DNA of 64,000 nucleotides from Mesorhizobium sp. SARCC-RB16n (GTDB taxonomy: Bacteria; Pseudomonadota; Alphaproteobacteria; Rhizobiales; Rhizobiaceae): NCBI RefSeq assembly GCF_008520305.1, contig NZ_ML703287.1:1-64000 (forward strand), in the 5' to 3' direction. This document shows positions 16,807 to 26,574 of this stretch, one piece after another. Every line of letters begins with the position of its first letter. The stretch's first letter is position 1. Below the pieces are notes generated by a model. The model searched no databases, had not been told where the DNA came from, and saw only the letters and a program-made list of their open reading frames with translations. Made by a program: the position numbers and the translations under genes.

Positions 16807-17061
16807 GGGACCGACTGTGGCGCATCGATCGCTGCCGATAGCGAGGGTCGACCATCGGGCCGGCCCGCCGGGTGCCACCCCTGGCATCGGTCACTTTGCA
16901 TTGCCCAGAACGCCGGCGACACCCAGAAGAAATTTGCGATTTCGCCAAACTTTTGGACATCCTGTCAGGCCGTCACAACCGTTCCAAAAAATGCCAGGCG
17001 GGCTGGCTATCCTCGCCGAACTCGGGTAAATTAAGCGCCGCCGGAACAACGCGAAAACTCG

Positions 17062-17142
17062 GGCGCTTCGCATCGCCGCAGGCCAGCCTGCAAAACGTCA
17101 ACGGATCCATTCACAGCCATCATCGACTTGATGCGAAGCGCC
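17062..17142. repeat. 13-bp inverted repeat overlapping a second hairpin, before the virion genes
   Basis: GGCGCTTCGCATC (17062-17074) is the exact complement of GATGCGAAGCGCC (17130-17142). The right arm also forms a competing hairpin GCGAAGC-GCC-GCTTCGC (17133-17149). The two structures exclude each other, as in an attenuator. They lie in a 472-bp stretch (16706-17177) without a supportable gene. Confidence 0.55.
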
Positions 17143-17177
17143 GCTTCGCTCGCTGTGAAATGCCCGAGGATAGTGCG

Positions 17178-17657
17178 ATGCCGGAACCCACGCTGCCAAT
17201 CCACTCCACCGATGAAAGCATCAGCGCTCGCTTGGAGCGTTCTGCAAAGTACCTGGCCAATGTTGGTGATGCTGATCTCGCGTTGCTGAACTGCCTTTGT
17301 GGCGTGCAGGAAATCCTGCTGGCGACATGCGAGAGCGACGATCTGGCGGAGCGCTTTCCAGCCCAAATGCCAAGACTATCTCGACTGATCGCAGACGCCT
17401 GCCCGATTATGGCCGCGCGGGGTGTGATGTCGCCAGAGCGCCTGTATTGGGGGATGGGTCGCACCAATGATCTGCTGGCGCCGACTGGGGCCAAGTTGCG
17501 GATCGCGCGTATCAACTATGTCGCGATCTTCGTGGCGGAACTCTCGATCGCGCTGCACCGCCAGCAACTGACGCTCACCGGCTTCGATATCTTCGAAGAT
17601 GTGTTCGCCAGAAGTTTGTCGAATGATCTCGCGGAACCCGCTCCGGCTATTCACTGA
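17178..17657 (+). CDS. Hypothetical protein at the head of the virion module
   Basis: A 159-residue, largely helical protein (ISARLERSAKYLANVGDADL, later RINYVAIFVAELSIALHRQQ). Not recognised. The ATG at 17178 has GAGGA 8 bases upstream; an in-frame ATG at 17160 and a long open extension to 16872 lack ribosome sites. It lies 11 bp upstream of the 465-residue virion-type gene, so it probably belongs to the late operon. Neither transmembrane segments nor enzyme motifs are evident. Confidence 0.6.
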   Translation: MPEPTLPIHSTDESISARLERSAKYLANVGDADLALLNCLCGVQEILLATCESDDLAERFPAQMPRLSRLIADACPIMAARGVMSPERLYWGMGRTNDLLAPTGAKLRIARINYVAIFVAELSIALHRQQLTLTGFDIFEDVFARSLSNDLAEPAPAIH

Positions 17658-17668
17658 AGGAGGCCAAA

Positions 17669-19066
17669 TTGACGTCGATCAAGGCAAGCCCATTTTTTAA
17701 CTCACCTCAGTTCGCACAGGCCGCGGCGAACCTCTCCAGCCTGTTCGAGCCGCCTTCCGGCGCCGACGCGGCAGGATGGGCCGAAGCCAATTCGCGGAAG
17801 GCCGCGGCGTCGCGGTTGGCTGATTTTTACGACTACGCCAAGTCACCCAACTACGATCAGGCGACTGCCGATCGTCTCGGCGTCGGCGCTGGCATCTATC
17901 AGCCAAACCAGAGCTACTATTCGGTCAATCTCGGCGATCAGACCACACGTCGGGGCCAGGACGTGACAGCGGCCACGTCTCGCGCGAACAATGCCGACGA
18001 CAACGCTCGATCCATTCAGACCAACTCAGCGGACAATGCCCGCGCGCTGGAGACGAACCGCGTGAGCGAGCTTGGCAAGTTCTTCCAACCGCTCAGCGAA
18101 GGCCAGGTGCGCCCCGAAGTGCCCTCCGACATCGCTGGTAATTTTGGCGTCGCCCATGATCTCCCGGCGGCTCAGGGCCGCGCGAAGGCGCTGTCGGAGA
18201 CGGAGGTGCAGGGCGATCTTGTGCAAAAAATGCGTGACGCCGGCCTGATCAGCGACGAAATGGTTGTCGACCGCTATGCGGGCGAGAAAGCACCCGTGCA
18301 AGCCGTCGTGGACGGCAGGCCGACGTTCATGTCGCCTGGCGCGGCGGTGCGCGCTGGCGCGCAGCCGGTCGAGACGAAGGGCCAGACGATCAACGTCGGC
18401 GGCAACAACGACATCGGCACCATCCCGGCCGGGATGCAAGTTATTCGCGATGCTCAGGGCAACGTCGCCGGCATGAAGCCGATTCCGGGTGGGCCGGCGG
18501 CGAAAGCTGAAGCGGATGGCGCGGCTCAGGTCGCGGCCAAAGGTCAGACGCGCAACACGTCCGCGAACATCGTCGTCGACGACATTGATCGCGCATTGGC
18601 GAAAATCGACGAAAACCCGATGCTGAATACGGGTGTTGGCGCGGCGATCACAGGTGCCGTGCCTGGAACCCCGGCGTTCAACACGAGCGCCTTGATCGAC
18701 ACCGTCAAGGCTAATGCCGGCTTCGACAAACTGCAGGCGATGCGTGAAGCGTCCCCGACAGGCGGCGCCCTTGGTGCTGTTTCCGACGCAGAAAACCACA
18801 TGCTGCAAGCCGCCATCGGCAACCTGAGCACGTCGCAGGATCGAACGCAGCTGCAGTACAATCTAAAGCGCGTATCGAACATCTATCGCGACATCATCGA
18901 CGGCCTCGGCAACGGTCAGCGCTACGACCTCAAAACGGGCGCGCTAGTCGGCGGTTCCGCACCCGCTCAAGGATCCGGCCCGTCGGGTGTGGTTGACGGC
19001 ACCGTCATTCAGAATTCCGCAGGCGACAAGATGGTGCGTCGCGGCGGCAAATGGGAAGCGATGTGA
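17669..19066 (+). CDS. Phage virion-interior/DNA-ejection-type protein
   Basis: A 465-residue protein starting at TTG 17669 behind GGAGG. The middle is low-complexity, rich in A, N, D and T. The C-terminal third (NIVVDDIDRALAKIDENPML, LQAMREASPTGGALGAVSDA, NHMLQAAIGNLSTSQDRTQL) matches a segment common in structural proteins of podovirus-like and other phages, often in the ejection-protein block before the tail genes. It overlaps the start of the next virion-type gene (TGATG). Assignment to the ejection apparatus comes from gene order and sequence style, not from a search. Confidence 0.65.
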   Translation: MTSIKASPFFNSPQFAQAAANLSSLFEPPSGADAAGWAEANSRKAAASRLADFYDYAKSPNYDQATADRLGVGAGIYQPNQSYYSVNLGDQTTRRGQDVTAATSRANNADDNARSIQTNSADNARALETNRVSELGKFFQPLSEGQVRPEVPSDIAGNFGVAHDLPAAQGRAKALSETEVQGDLVQKMRDAGLISDEMVVDRYAGEKAPVQAVVDGRPTFMSPGAAVRAGAQPVETKGQTINVGGNNDIGTIPAGMQVIRDAQGNVAGMKPIPGGPAAKAEADGAAQVAAKGQTRNTSANIVVDDIDRALAKIDENPMLNTGVGAAITGAVPGTPAFNTSALIDTVKANAGFDKLQAMREASPTGGALGAVSDAENHMLQAAIGNLSTSQDRTQLQYNLKRVSNIYRDIIDGLGNGQRYDLKTGALVGGSAPAQGSGPSGVVDGTVIQNSAGDKMVRRGGKWEAM

Positions 19067-21087
19067 TGGCTGACGATCTCCCGCACGGTTTCCGCATCGT
19101 TCCACAGCCTGGCAACGTGCCACCGGCAAGCCCCATGGGGCCGTTTCCCGGTATGCTGGAACAGGGCAACATCGATCTGAACGCGCGCCCGATCGTCAAG
19201 AACGCCGACGGCTCCTACAGCACCGTGCGATCGATGTCGTTCGGCGACGACGGCGGTCGCGAGATCCTGGTGCCGACGGTATCGCCGGACGGCAAGATCA
19301 TGAGCGACAGTGCTGCTGCGGACCTGTACGGCAACACCGGGCAGAACCTTGGCAAGTTCGACACGCCGGCCCATGCCAACATGTACGCCGAAGCGCTCCA
19401 CAAAGCGCAGGATCAGCATTACGGCGCACAGGCGGCGCAGCCTGCCACTGATGATCTGCCGCCAGGCTTCAGCATCGTTTCGCAGCCGCAAGCGGCACAG
19501 GGCGTCAACCAACCGGAAGGCGTTCCGACGTACGTCCCGCCCGGCGTGGAAGGCTACGACCCGAAAACGGGCGAGGTTCAGCAGTACGGCAAGGCCGGCT
19601 CCGCAGCCATGGGCGCCGCCAACGCGACGACGTTCGGTTTCGGCGACGAACTGGCGTCCTACCTCGCCAGCACGTTTTCGGGCGTTCCGCGCGACCAGGT
19701 GCTTTCGCAAATGCGTGGCAATGCCGACAAGGCGCAGTCCGACAACCCGAAATCGTATCTGGCCGGCGAGGTCGGCGGCGGCTTGGCCCAGGCAGCAGCC
19801 ACCGGCGGCGCGGGCTTCGGTCTGAACGCCGCGCGCACTGGCGGGGCACTCGGCCGTGTGGCTCTCGGTGGCGCTGCCGACGGCGCGATTTACGGCGCCG
19901 CCAATGGCGCCGGCAACGCGGACGGCGAATTCATGGATCGGCTGCGCGGTTTGCTGACTGGCGGTACGATCGGCGCGGCCGTCGGCGGCGCGGCGCCCTA
20001 CGCGACGTCCGCACTCGGCAGCGTAGCTCGCAAGATCGTCAGTCCGTTCGCATCGACGCCCGAACGTGAGGCCGCAGTCGACGTGCTTGCCCGTGAAGGC
20101 GTTCCTGTCACGGCCGGCCAGCGCACGGGCAGCAAGGTGCTCCGTTACGCCGAAAGCGAGCTCGGCGGGGCGAAAGCTGCGAACATGGCGGAGCAGCAGG
20201 GCGAGGCTTTCACCGACGCGGCCCTGCGCAAAGCCGGCGGCGCTGGTCGCGCGACGCCCGACAACATGGCCGCGTTGCGAGATACGCTCGGCCAGGAATT
20301 CGAATCGATCTCGTCGCGAAATACGCTCACGGCGGATCCGAAGCTAGGCAACGATATCGGCACGACGCTCAACCGCTACGACAAGTTGCTTGAGGCGCAG
20401 CAGAAGCCGATCATCAACGGACTGGCCGACGACATCGTCCAACGCCTGCAAGCGAACGGCGGCAAGTTGCCAGGCGCCGAATACCAGACGATCCGTTCCG
20501 ATCTGTCGCGGGCCTCCAGTTCGACGGGCAACCAGACCCTGGCGGCGGCCTTTCGCGGCCTTCGTGACGCGCTCGACGGCGCGATGGACCGGTCGATCAG
20601 CCCCGCCGATGCCGCGCGCTGGGCCGAACTCCGCAGCCAGTACGGCAACATGAAGGTGCTGCAGCGCGCGTCCGTCGGGGGCGGTGCGAATTCTGGCCTC
20701 GGCCTGATTTCGCCCGCACAGTTGCGCAATGCCGCAGCTTCCGGCAATCGCGAAGGCTTCGCGACCGGGGCCAGCGATTTCGCCGACATGGCGAAAGCCG
20801 GCCAGGCTGTGATGACTGAACTGCCGAATTCGGGAACCGCGGCGCGATCGGCCGTTCGTAGCGTCGGAGTGCCGCTATCCGCCGGCGTCGGCGGCATGGT
20901 CGCAGGATTGCCCGGCATGATTGCGGGAATGGCCGTGCCGCGCATCGCCGGCAGTACATTAATGTCGCGACCGGTGCAGGCCTATCTCGGCAACCAGGTG
21001 GCCGCCGGATCGACTGACCCGGTGACGAACGCCATCTTAGGTGTGATAACGAGGCAAGGCGCCACCCCAGCGTTTACAGGGAACTAA
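19066..21087 (+). CDS. Large virion-interior-type phage protein
   Basis: A 673-residue protein starting at ATG 19066, which overlaps the previous stop. The N-terminal segment (GNIDLNARPIVKNADGSYST, REILVPTVSPDGKIMSD, YGNTGQNLGKFDTPAHANMY) is a recurring module of phage structural proteins. Glycine- and alanine-rich hydrophobic stretches near residues 205-310 and 605-635 fit a protein that inserts into membranes during DNA ejection. No lysozyme motif is seen. Where phage gene order would continue with another ejection protein and the tail, a block of glycan genes begins; remains of the next phage gene appear at 37574. Confidence 0.65.
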   Translation: MADDLPHGFRIVPQPGNVPPASPMGPFPGMLEQGNIDLNARPIVKNADGSYSTVRSMSFGDDGGREILVPTVSPDGKIMSDSAAADLYGNTGQNLGKFDTPAHANMYAEALHKAQDQHYGAQAAQPATDDLPPGFSIVSQPQAAQGVNQPEGVPTYVPPGVEGYDPKTGEVQQYGKAGSAAMGAANATTFGFGDELASYLASTFSGVPRDQVLSQMRGNADKAQSDNPKSYLAGEVGGGLAQAAATGGAGFGLNAARTGGALGRVALGGAADGAIYGAANGAGNADGEFMDRLRGLLTGGTIGAAVGGAAPYATSALGSVARKIVSPFASTPEREAAVDVLAREGVPVTAGQRTGSKVLRYAESELGGAKAANMAEQQGEAFTDAALRKAGGAGRATPDNMAALRDTLGQEFESISSRNTLTADPKLGNDIGTTLNRYDKLLEAQQKPIINGLADDIVQRLQANGGKLPGAEYQTIRSDLSRASSSTGNQTLAAAFRGLRDALDGAMDRSISPADAARWAELRSQYGNMKVLQRASVGGGANSGLGLISPAQLRNAAASGNREGFATGASDFADMAKAGQAVMTELPNSGTAARSAVRSVGVPLSAGVGGMVAGLPGMIAGMAVPRIAGSTLMSRPVQAYLGNQVAAGSTDPVTNAILGVITRQGATPAFTGN

Positions 21088-21460
21088 AAAAGCGAAAAGA
21101 CAACCACGCTTGGCCGGGCCTTCTACTTTCACTGGAACGGATTGTCCCTCAGGAGGCCTGCCTGGATTTGCCAGGAAACCGACGATGAAGCCGCCGATAC
21201 CCCTTTTCGATTGCTCTTCTGACGAAGATATCCACCGCTCCAAGCCGGATGTTCGCCGGATATTCGTGAACCTCATTGTCCGCCGCGGCGTCCGAAGCCG
21301 TCGCCTCAAGCCATCGGGAGCACCCCGTGGCCTCGAGCGTTGATTTTTGCCGTCACGCTCCTTATGCCTAACCGCGGGTCCAATAGCACGCGGTGACCCT
21401 CCTACTCACCGCGCCCTAGCGCGAAGGGCCGTGTCGGTTTGCATTTGGCGGGATATCTGG
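21088..21460. other. Junction between virion module and glycan cargo
   Basis: No convincing gene. Short open frames exist on both strands but none has a ribosome site or recognisable sequence. Composition shifts from GC-rich phage-like to more mixed sequence here, so this is the probable left border of the cargo. Confidence 0.4.
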
Positions 21461-23569
21461 GTGACCCTGTATCTGAAGCAATATTCGGCTGTTCCGAATG
21501 CTGGTGATGTCGCAAGCGCATTAATCACATCGCGAATTTCGGGAGAAGACGTCCGGATTGTGGGCGAACCGCCCTGTAATAGGCCAAATCTTGTCGGCCT
21601 TGGCTCAATACTACACTGGGCGGACGAAAATTCCATAATATGGGGATCCGGATTTATTTCAGAAAACGTGATACTACCCGTAAACCCTAAATCAATTGCC
21701 GCCGTCCGGGGACTCCTGACCTATGATCGCCTGCGACGCCAAGGGTTTCCATGTGCCGCTGTATTCGGGGACCCAGGGGTCTTCATTTCGGATATGTACC
21801 CTCGCAGCGAGACTACCTTACCACTTGGCATTGTGCCGCACTATGTTGATGCAGATGAGCCGTTTGTGCAACGAGCTCGTGAGGATGGCGCTGAAATACT
21901 GGATGTTCTGTCGCCATTCGACAAATTTATACGCACGCTGAGCGCCTGCGAAAGAATAATAACCTCAAGCCTACACGGGCTTATATTCGCACACGCCTAT
22001 GGCATACCGGCCGTTTGGGTGAAGCTGTCCGGTCGCGTGGTTGGTGATGGCTTCAAGTTCATGGACTATTATTCTTCCGTTGGCATCAAGGGTTTGGACG
22101 TCCCTCTTTTCGGCCCGGATGCTTCTTTATCTGTTTTGGAACGAAACTGCAGTTTGCCGCCTTCATCCATAGACAAAGTTGCCCTTCGCGAGGCTCTCCT
22201 GGGGGAGCTGCCGAAATTGCGAATGCCTGGCGGTAGACACCGCATCGCGAACCAGCGTCAGGCTGATCCATTTGAGCACCTACGCGAGGCCGCACGCCCG
22301 AGAGTCGCAGAGCGCGTCGCAAAGTCGTTGCTCTTCGATCCCGAGGAATATTTGTCTTTGCACGAAGACCTGCACAATCCGCCTATTGAGCCGTTCCAAC
22401 ACTATGTGTGTTCGGGCCTCTATGAAAAGCGGAGGGTCACCGCAGCGCGCAGCCTGGCCCGGGTGCTTGGGACAGTGCAGGCTGATTACCCTTTGCTCGC
22501 CAAGCGCCATATTGCCAAGTTTGAGGCCGACCAACTCGATGTGCGCAAGCACGCTGAGTTTGTGTCTCAAACGGAAGTCGCGGTATACCTTCATTCTCGC
22601 TCAAATTACGATGCCTACCCCATCGCCCAGGCGCTCGTTTGCGCCCTACGCGCTGCTGGCGTGACATGTCACTTAGCAAACGAGCACACTGAACTGCCAA
22701 GTCGTACGACGGTTTCCATTGTCGTTAGCCCTCACGAATTTTTTGAAGACGACGTTCCGGAAACGTTTCGTCGGCCGGAATTCGTCATGAATTGCGTGAT
22801 GTTGAATACGGCGCAGGCATTCTCCTCGAGGTTTGTTTCGGATCTGCCCTGGCTCTATATGGCGGCAGGAATACTGGATCTGGTCTTTCAGACTAGCATG
22901 CTATGGGAGCGATGCGGGGTACCGGCATCTCATGTGTGGCCGCCGTTGGCGATCGAACAACGCAGCCAGATGATCGACGACTTCGATCCTTCCAATGCCC
23001 TCGTCAACTGGATGTCGCCAGACACGCTCAAGCGAGTTGGGGCGATCGAGCCCATCGCGGATCGGCCGCTGGACATCTTGCTGACTGGCTACGAGACACA
23101 GCCGCGGACGCAATTTCTCCTGCGCAACGCAAGGTATCTGGCATCGAAGGATTGCTTCTTGGGCTATGAAAATGTGCCGGACGCCCCACTTCCTTACAAC
23201 GAATCCACCCGCGCGCGCCAAGCCATCTACCTTGGAATTTCGATGCTATCTAAGAGCGTGATCGATATCAGTCGTTACCAAATCGGGTCTTTAAATTGGA
23301 CGCGAGCGATGGCGCTGGGTTTTTCATGCGAGACGCCCCTGGTCACGACCGCAAGCCTGCAAACTCCTTTCTTTCAACCCGACCTGCACTACTTTGAGGC
23401 GCCGGGCAGACACATGGATGGGGTCGTCCGCTGGGTGATTGACTCTAAAGATGGTCTTTCCCGCGCCCAAACCCACGCGGCCGAGGCCCGCAAGGTTCTG
23501 GACACTCGGCTGACTTCAGCCCGGGTAGGGCGCCAGATCATCTCGTTTTTGGCCAGACTGTCGTCTTGA
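21461..23569 (+). CDS. Polysaccharide pyruvyltransferase-family protein with long C-terminal extension
   Basis: A 702-residue protein. Residues 1-290 match the polysaccharide pyruvyltransferase family (ExoV/CsaB-like), which transfers pyruvate from phosphoenolpyruvate to sugars: YLKQYSAVPNAGDVASALIT, GLGSILHWADENSIIWGSG and SSLHGLIFAHAYGIPAVWVK. Residues about 293-327 hold a small module (FDPEEYLSLHEDL...HYVCSG) also found in two other cargo proteins. The last 370 residues resemble no family I can name but read like a GT-B-type glycosyltransferase half. The start is uncertain: GTG 21461 is preferred because homology begins there; GTG 21431 is an alternative. It overlaps the next gene's upstream region. 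Confidence 0.75.
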   Translation: MTLYLKQYSAVPNAGDVASALITSRISGEDVRIVGEPPCNRPNLVGLGSILHWADENSIIWGSGFISENVILPVNPKSIAAVRGLLTYDRLRRQGFPCAAVFGDPGVFISDMYPRSETTLPLGIVPHYVDADEPFVQRAREDGAEILDVLSPFDKFIRTLSACERIITSSLHGLIFAHAYGIPAVWVKLSGRVVGDGFKFMDYYSSVGIKGLDVPLFGPDASLSVLERNCSLPPSSIDKVALREALLGELPKLRMPGGRHRIANQRQADPFEHLREAARPRVAERVAKSLLFDPEEYLSLHEDLHNPPIEPFQHYVCSGLYEKRRVTAARSLARVLGTVQADYPLLAKRHIAKFEADQLDVRKHAEFVSQTEVAVYLHSRSNYDAYPIAQALVCALRAAGVTCHLANEHTELPSRTTVSIVVSPHEFFEDDVPETFRRPEFVMNCVMLNTAQAFSSRFVSDLPWLYMAAGILDLVFQTSMLWERCGVPASHVWPPLAIEQRSQMIDDFDPSNALVNWMSPDTLKRVGAIEPIADRPLDILLTGYETQPRTQFLLRNARYLASKDCFLGYENVPDAPLPYNESTRARQAIYLGISMLSKSVIDISRYQIGSLNWTRAMALGFSCETPLVTTASLQTPFFQPDLHYFEAPGRHMDGVVRWVIDSKDGLSRAQTHAAEARKVLDTRLTSARVGRQIISFLARLSS

Positions 23570-23580
23570 GCGGGTCCACG

Positions 23581-24348
23581 ATGCCTGACTTACTGCCCTT
23601 TCCTGTAATGAGCGCCACGATTTTCGAGTCCGAAGGCCAAAGGCGGGCCGGCACTTGCGTAACTGTCGTGGTCAGTTCCTACAACTACGATCAATATCTG
23701 TTAGAAACGCTCGCGAGCGTAAGCGCCCAGACCCACGATAACCTAGAGCTCATTATTGTCGATGACCACTCAACCGATCGATCGCTCGAGTTGGCAAAAT
23801 GCTGGATAGCGGACAATCAAGCGCGATTTTGGCGCGCGAAACTGCTGGCTCACGACGAGAACTACGGCCTATTTCAATCGAGAAACACCGGCTTTGAGCA
23901 CGCCCATGCCGAATACATTTTCGCGTTAGATTGCGATAACATTCTTTATCCTCGAGCCATCGGCAAAATGGTAGCCGGTTGTATAAACGCTGCAGCACAA
24001 GTTGCTTACAGCCAGCTAGAATTCTTCGATGAAGTATCTGGGATCGGCTGCGTCGGCGTATGGGATCCGGCGCGCCTGGCGAAAGGAAATTACATCGATG
24101 CGATGGCATTGATCAAAAAGTCTGCGTGGCATTCCGTTGGAGGCTATAGCCGCCTGATCAGCCCTGGGTTCGAAGACTATGACCTCTGGTGCAAGTTTGT
24201 CAGGCAAGGGTTCTACGGAGTGTTCATTCCAGAAGTGCTCTGCCGGTACCGCATACGCGGGAAATCGATGCTAAGGCGAATGAGCGAGCAGGAATTGGAC
24301 GAGTCCTACTGCGAGATGATCATGCGCCATCCCTGGTTGAGGATGTGA
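23581..24348 (+). CDS. Family 2 glycosyltransferase
   Basis: A 255-residue GT-A enzyme that transfers a sugar from a nucleotide donor. VTVVVSSYNYDQYLLETLAS opens the Rossmann-like domain, IIVDDHSTDRS gives the first acidic pair and YIFALDCDNILYPRA the metal-binding DxD-like motif; FEDYDLWCKFVRQGFYGVFI is the acceptor-side ED motif. The ATG at 23581 is preferred; a TTG at 23566 overlapping the previous stop is possible. Composition is more AT-rich than the chromosome. Donor and acceptor cannot be predicted. The 111 bp after it hold no gene. Confidence 0.88.
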   Translation: MPDLLPFPVMSATIFESEGQRRAGTCVTVVVSSYNYDQYLLETLASVSAQTHDNLELIIVDDHSTDRSLELAKCWIADNQARFWRAKLLAHDENYGLFQSRNTGFEHAHAEYIFALDCDNILYPRAIGKMVAGCINAAAQVAYSQLEFFDEVSGIGCVGVWDPARLAKGNYIDAMALIKKSAWHSVGGYSRLISPGFEDYDLWCKFVRQGFYGVFIPEVLCRYRIRGKSMLRRMSEQELDESYCEMIMRHPWLRM

Positions 24349-24459
24349 CTAGCCGTGACCAGAACTTTTGACGTAGGCAACTGCCAGACCGGTCGTTTGA
24401 ATTGCACGCTGTACCGTCTGAATATCACCTCACCAAAAAACAATCCGAGCTGACCACCC

Positions 24460-25644
24460 ATGGCATCGCACAAGCGCAGCTCACTTGATCGGACTGTGGC
24501 AATTGCCAAAAGCAATCTCGCCAGAGGTTGGGAACGGCTTTTCCGACGTAGCTCCATCCATTTGATAGAGGCAGGCGACACTTCAGAGATCGGTACCCCT
24601 CAAAATGGGCTCGATGCCCCACAAAACGAACCAATTGACCATCGGGGGAACCTAGCCAGAACTGTTGCTGAGTACGACACGACCCCTGAAGAGCGGGATT
24701 TTCTTGACTTTGTCGCGGCTCAATTCGATCCAGAAACGTACCTTGAGATCAACTCCGATGTCGCGGCCGCCGGACTGGACCCAGCTAGGCATTGGCTCGA
24801 TCATGGTCTGAAGGAGGGGCGTCGCATTTCTCCGTTTGTCGACGTGTGTTGCGGAGACGTGGCAACCTCATTCTTCTGCAGGAAGTGGACGCACTATAGG
24901 TGGCGCGGGATGGTCGTAGCAGTGCGGACGGCGTCGCCTATTCCGCAAGAAATTGTCAAGCAGATCGTCAATCAAGCGCGATATGACGCGGGCGTTCTGG
25001 CTCCCGGCGAAAATGCAATTCCCAACCTCCGCAAATTTTACGCATTCGACTTCGCCTCAAGAGATAGCCTTGACGTCGACGGTCTGCTTGTTTCGATACC
25101 CCGACCTCCCGACGTGCTCTTGATCGCAGATCGATTGGGGCCGGACCCAGTTGGAGAATTCGTGGCGAATTTAGTCGACGGTCTTAGCGGGGCCGGCCGC
25201 TCAACCCAAGTCATAGCCACCGAACAAATTTCGTCCGAATTAGATGCGATCAACGACCCCCTCCTGTTGGCGCGCCTTCGGAAGGCAAGCATCTTGTGCT
25301 GGCTCGACTTCGTTCGAGACGGTCGCGGCGCAAGTTATCTTTGGGACATTTCCCGCGATGCGACGAGCGGAGCAAACCTTGCGCTGCTTGTGAACGGCTT
25401 GCGGCCAAAGGCCGTCGTTGTTTTAACCGGTCAGATGGGACTTGATATGCTCAGGAGGTTTGGGCGCGGGCTGTCACAAAACAGTCCGCTCTATCGCGTG
25501 CAACTGGGCAGTCCCCACGATCGTTTCGGGGCAACGCGAACAGACGACCGCTCTGGCGAGACGCCTCGTTTTGCGACCTTCGTCACTGACAATGCGCGCG
25601 CCGAGGTAATCCTGCGCGACCACTTGCTTGGGCCTTCGTCATGA
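24460..25644 (+). CDS. Unrecognised glycan-cargo protein with shared FDPxxYL module
   Basis: A 394-residue soluble protein. Residues 89-125 carry the module FDPETYLEINSDVAAAGLDP followed by an HW..HGLKEGR segment, the same unit as in the pyruvyltransferase fusion and the GT4/RgpF-like protein. The C-terminal 200 residues alternate hydrophobic strands and helices (PPDVLLIADRLG, KAVVVLTGQMGLDMLRRFG), suggesting a Rossmann-type domain, but no DxD or sugar-nucleotide motif is obvious. The stop overlaps the next ATG (ATGA). A glycan-related role is inferred from the module and the neighbours only. Confidence 0.6.
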   Translation: MASHKRSSLDRTVAIAKSNLARGWERLFRRSSIHLIEAGDTSEIGTPQNGLDAPQNEPIDHRGNLARTVAEYDTTPEERDFLDFVAAQFDPETYLEINSDVAAAGLDPARHWLDHGLKEGRRISPFVDVCCGDVATSFFCRKWTHYRWRGMVVAVRTASPIPQEIVKQIVNQARYDAGVLAPGENAIPNLRKFYAFDFASRDSLDVDGLLVSIPRPPDVLLIADRLGPDPVGEFVANLVDGLSGAGRSTQVIATEQISSELDAINDPLLLARLRKASILCWLDFVRDGRGASYLWDISRDATSGANLALLVNGLRPKAVVVLTGQMGLDMLRRFGRGLSQNSPLYRVQLGSPHDRFGATRTDDRSGETPRFATFVTDNARAEVILRDHLLGPSS

Positions 25645-26423
25645 CCACCCCTGACATCACCGCAACCATCGTTTTTCACACGGAAGGTGATTTCGCCACT
25701 CCGGCGCTGCAAAGCTTACGCGAAGTGGTGGATGTGGCGCGATCGGCGGGGCTTCTCGTCCAGACGCAGGCGATCCTCGATCGTCCCGACTCTCTAACCA
25801 AACAAATCGTCGCCTCCCGCGGGAGCTTTCTCGATCGGGTGCAAGAGGTGTCATTCGGCAATGCGGCGATGTCTCGCAATGCTGGGGCCGTCCTTGCGCG
25901 GGGAAGATTTCTCGCCTTCTTTGATGGAGACGACTTATGGGGTGAGCAATGGCTGCGTGAGGCCCACGCGGCTGCTACGGACCCCTCGGCCGCAGCTTTG
26001 GCGGTGTGGCATCCAGAGGTCGTCTATTGCTTCAGCAATGGCGATCTCAACCGACAATCGGGGACGAGTACGCCAGGCGCCGGGACTCAGTCTTTTCATT
26101 TGATTCACGAGCCGAGCGATGCCCCTGGGTTCAATCGGTCATCCCTTGCGATGAACTATATCTGGACAGCAAATGTATTCGCGCCGCATGAAGTGCATCG
26201 GCGTCATCCTTATAAATTTGGCAATGAGGCTGATGGCTTCGGAGTCGAGGACTGGTCCTGGCATATTGAGACAACCTGGGACGGAATCCCTCATCGTGTG
26301 GTGCCCGGAACAGTCCATATAGTTCGAATTAAGGACCAAGCCTTGTCCTTGGGGCATCATAACGTGCGCCAGTCAATGTTGCCGATTCTGCCGGCATCCT
26401 TTCGATGGTCCGATCGCGGGTAG
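25641..26423 (+). CDS. Family 2-type glycosyltransferase
   Basis: A 260-residue protein starting in a four-base overlap with the previous gene. It has a GT-A layout: ITATIVFHTEGDFATPALQS at the N-terminus, SRNAGAVLARGRFLAFFDGD with the DGDD metal motif near residue 95, and a late GVEDWSWHIETTWDG segment that fits the acceptor-site motif. The first strand lacks the usual Asp-Asp pair of classical GT2 enzymes (it reads TQAILDRPDS), so activity is probable rather than certain. Followed by about 150 bp without a gene. Confidence 0.78.
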   Translation: MTTPDITATIVFHTEGDFATPALQSLREVVDVARSAGLLVQTQAILDRPDSLTKQIVASRGSFLDRVQEVSFGNAAMSRNAGAVLARGRFLAFFDGDDLWGEQWLREAHAAATDPSAAALAVWHPEVVYCFSNGDLNRQSGTSTPGAGTQSFHLIHEPSDAPGFNRSSLAMNYIWTANVFAPHEVHRRHPYKFGNEADGFGVEDWSWHIETTWDGIPHRVVPGTVHIVRIKDQALSLGHHNVRQSMLPILPASFRWSDRG

Positions 26424-26574
26424 CGGACATTTGCTGACGTGGATTAGACTGTGGCCAAACGATGCCCTACCGTCGAATGGTTCGCGCTCTCTTAGCACGA
26501 AGACATTGACATCAGAGGGCGCCTCCGCTCCGTGATATGGCGCAGACGCACATTCCGAAGGACTACCTACGCTC

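Noticed and set aside
16872-17177. Long N-terminal extension of the 17178 gene
   Set aside because: The frame is open to 16872, but the extension is proline/arginine-rich, crosses the inverted repeats and has no ribosome site; GAGGA before 17178 decides the start.
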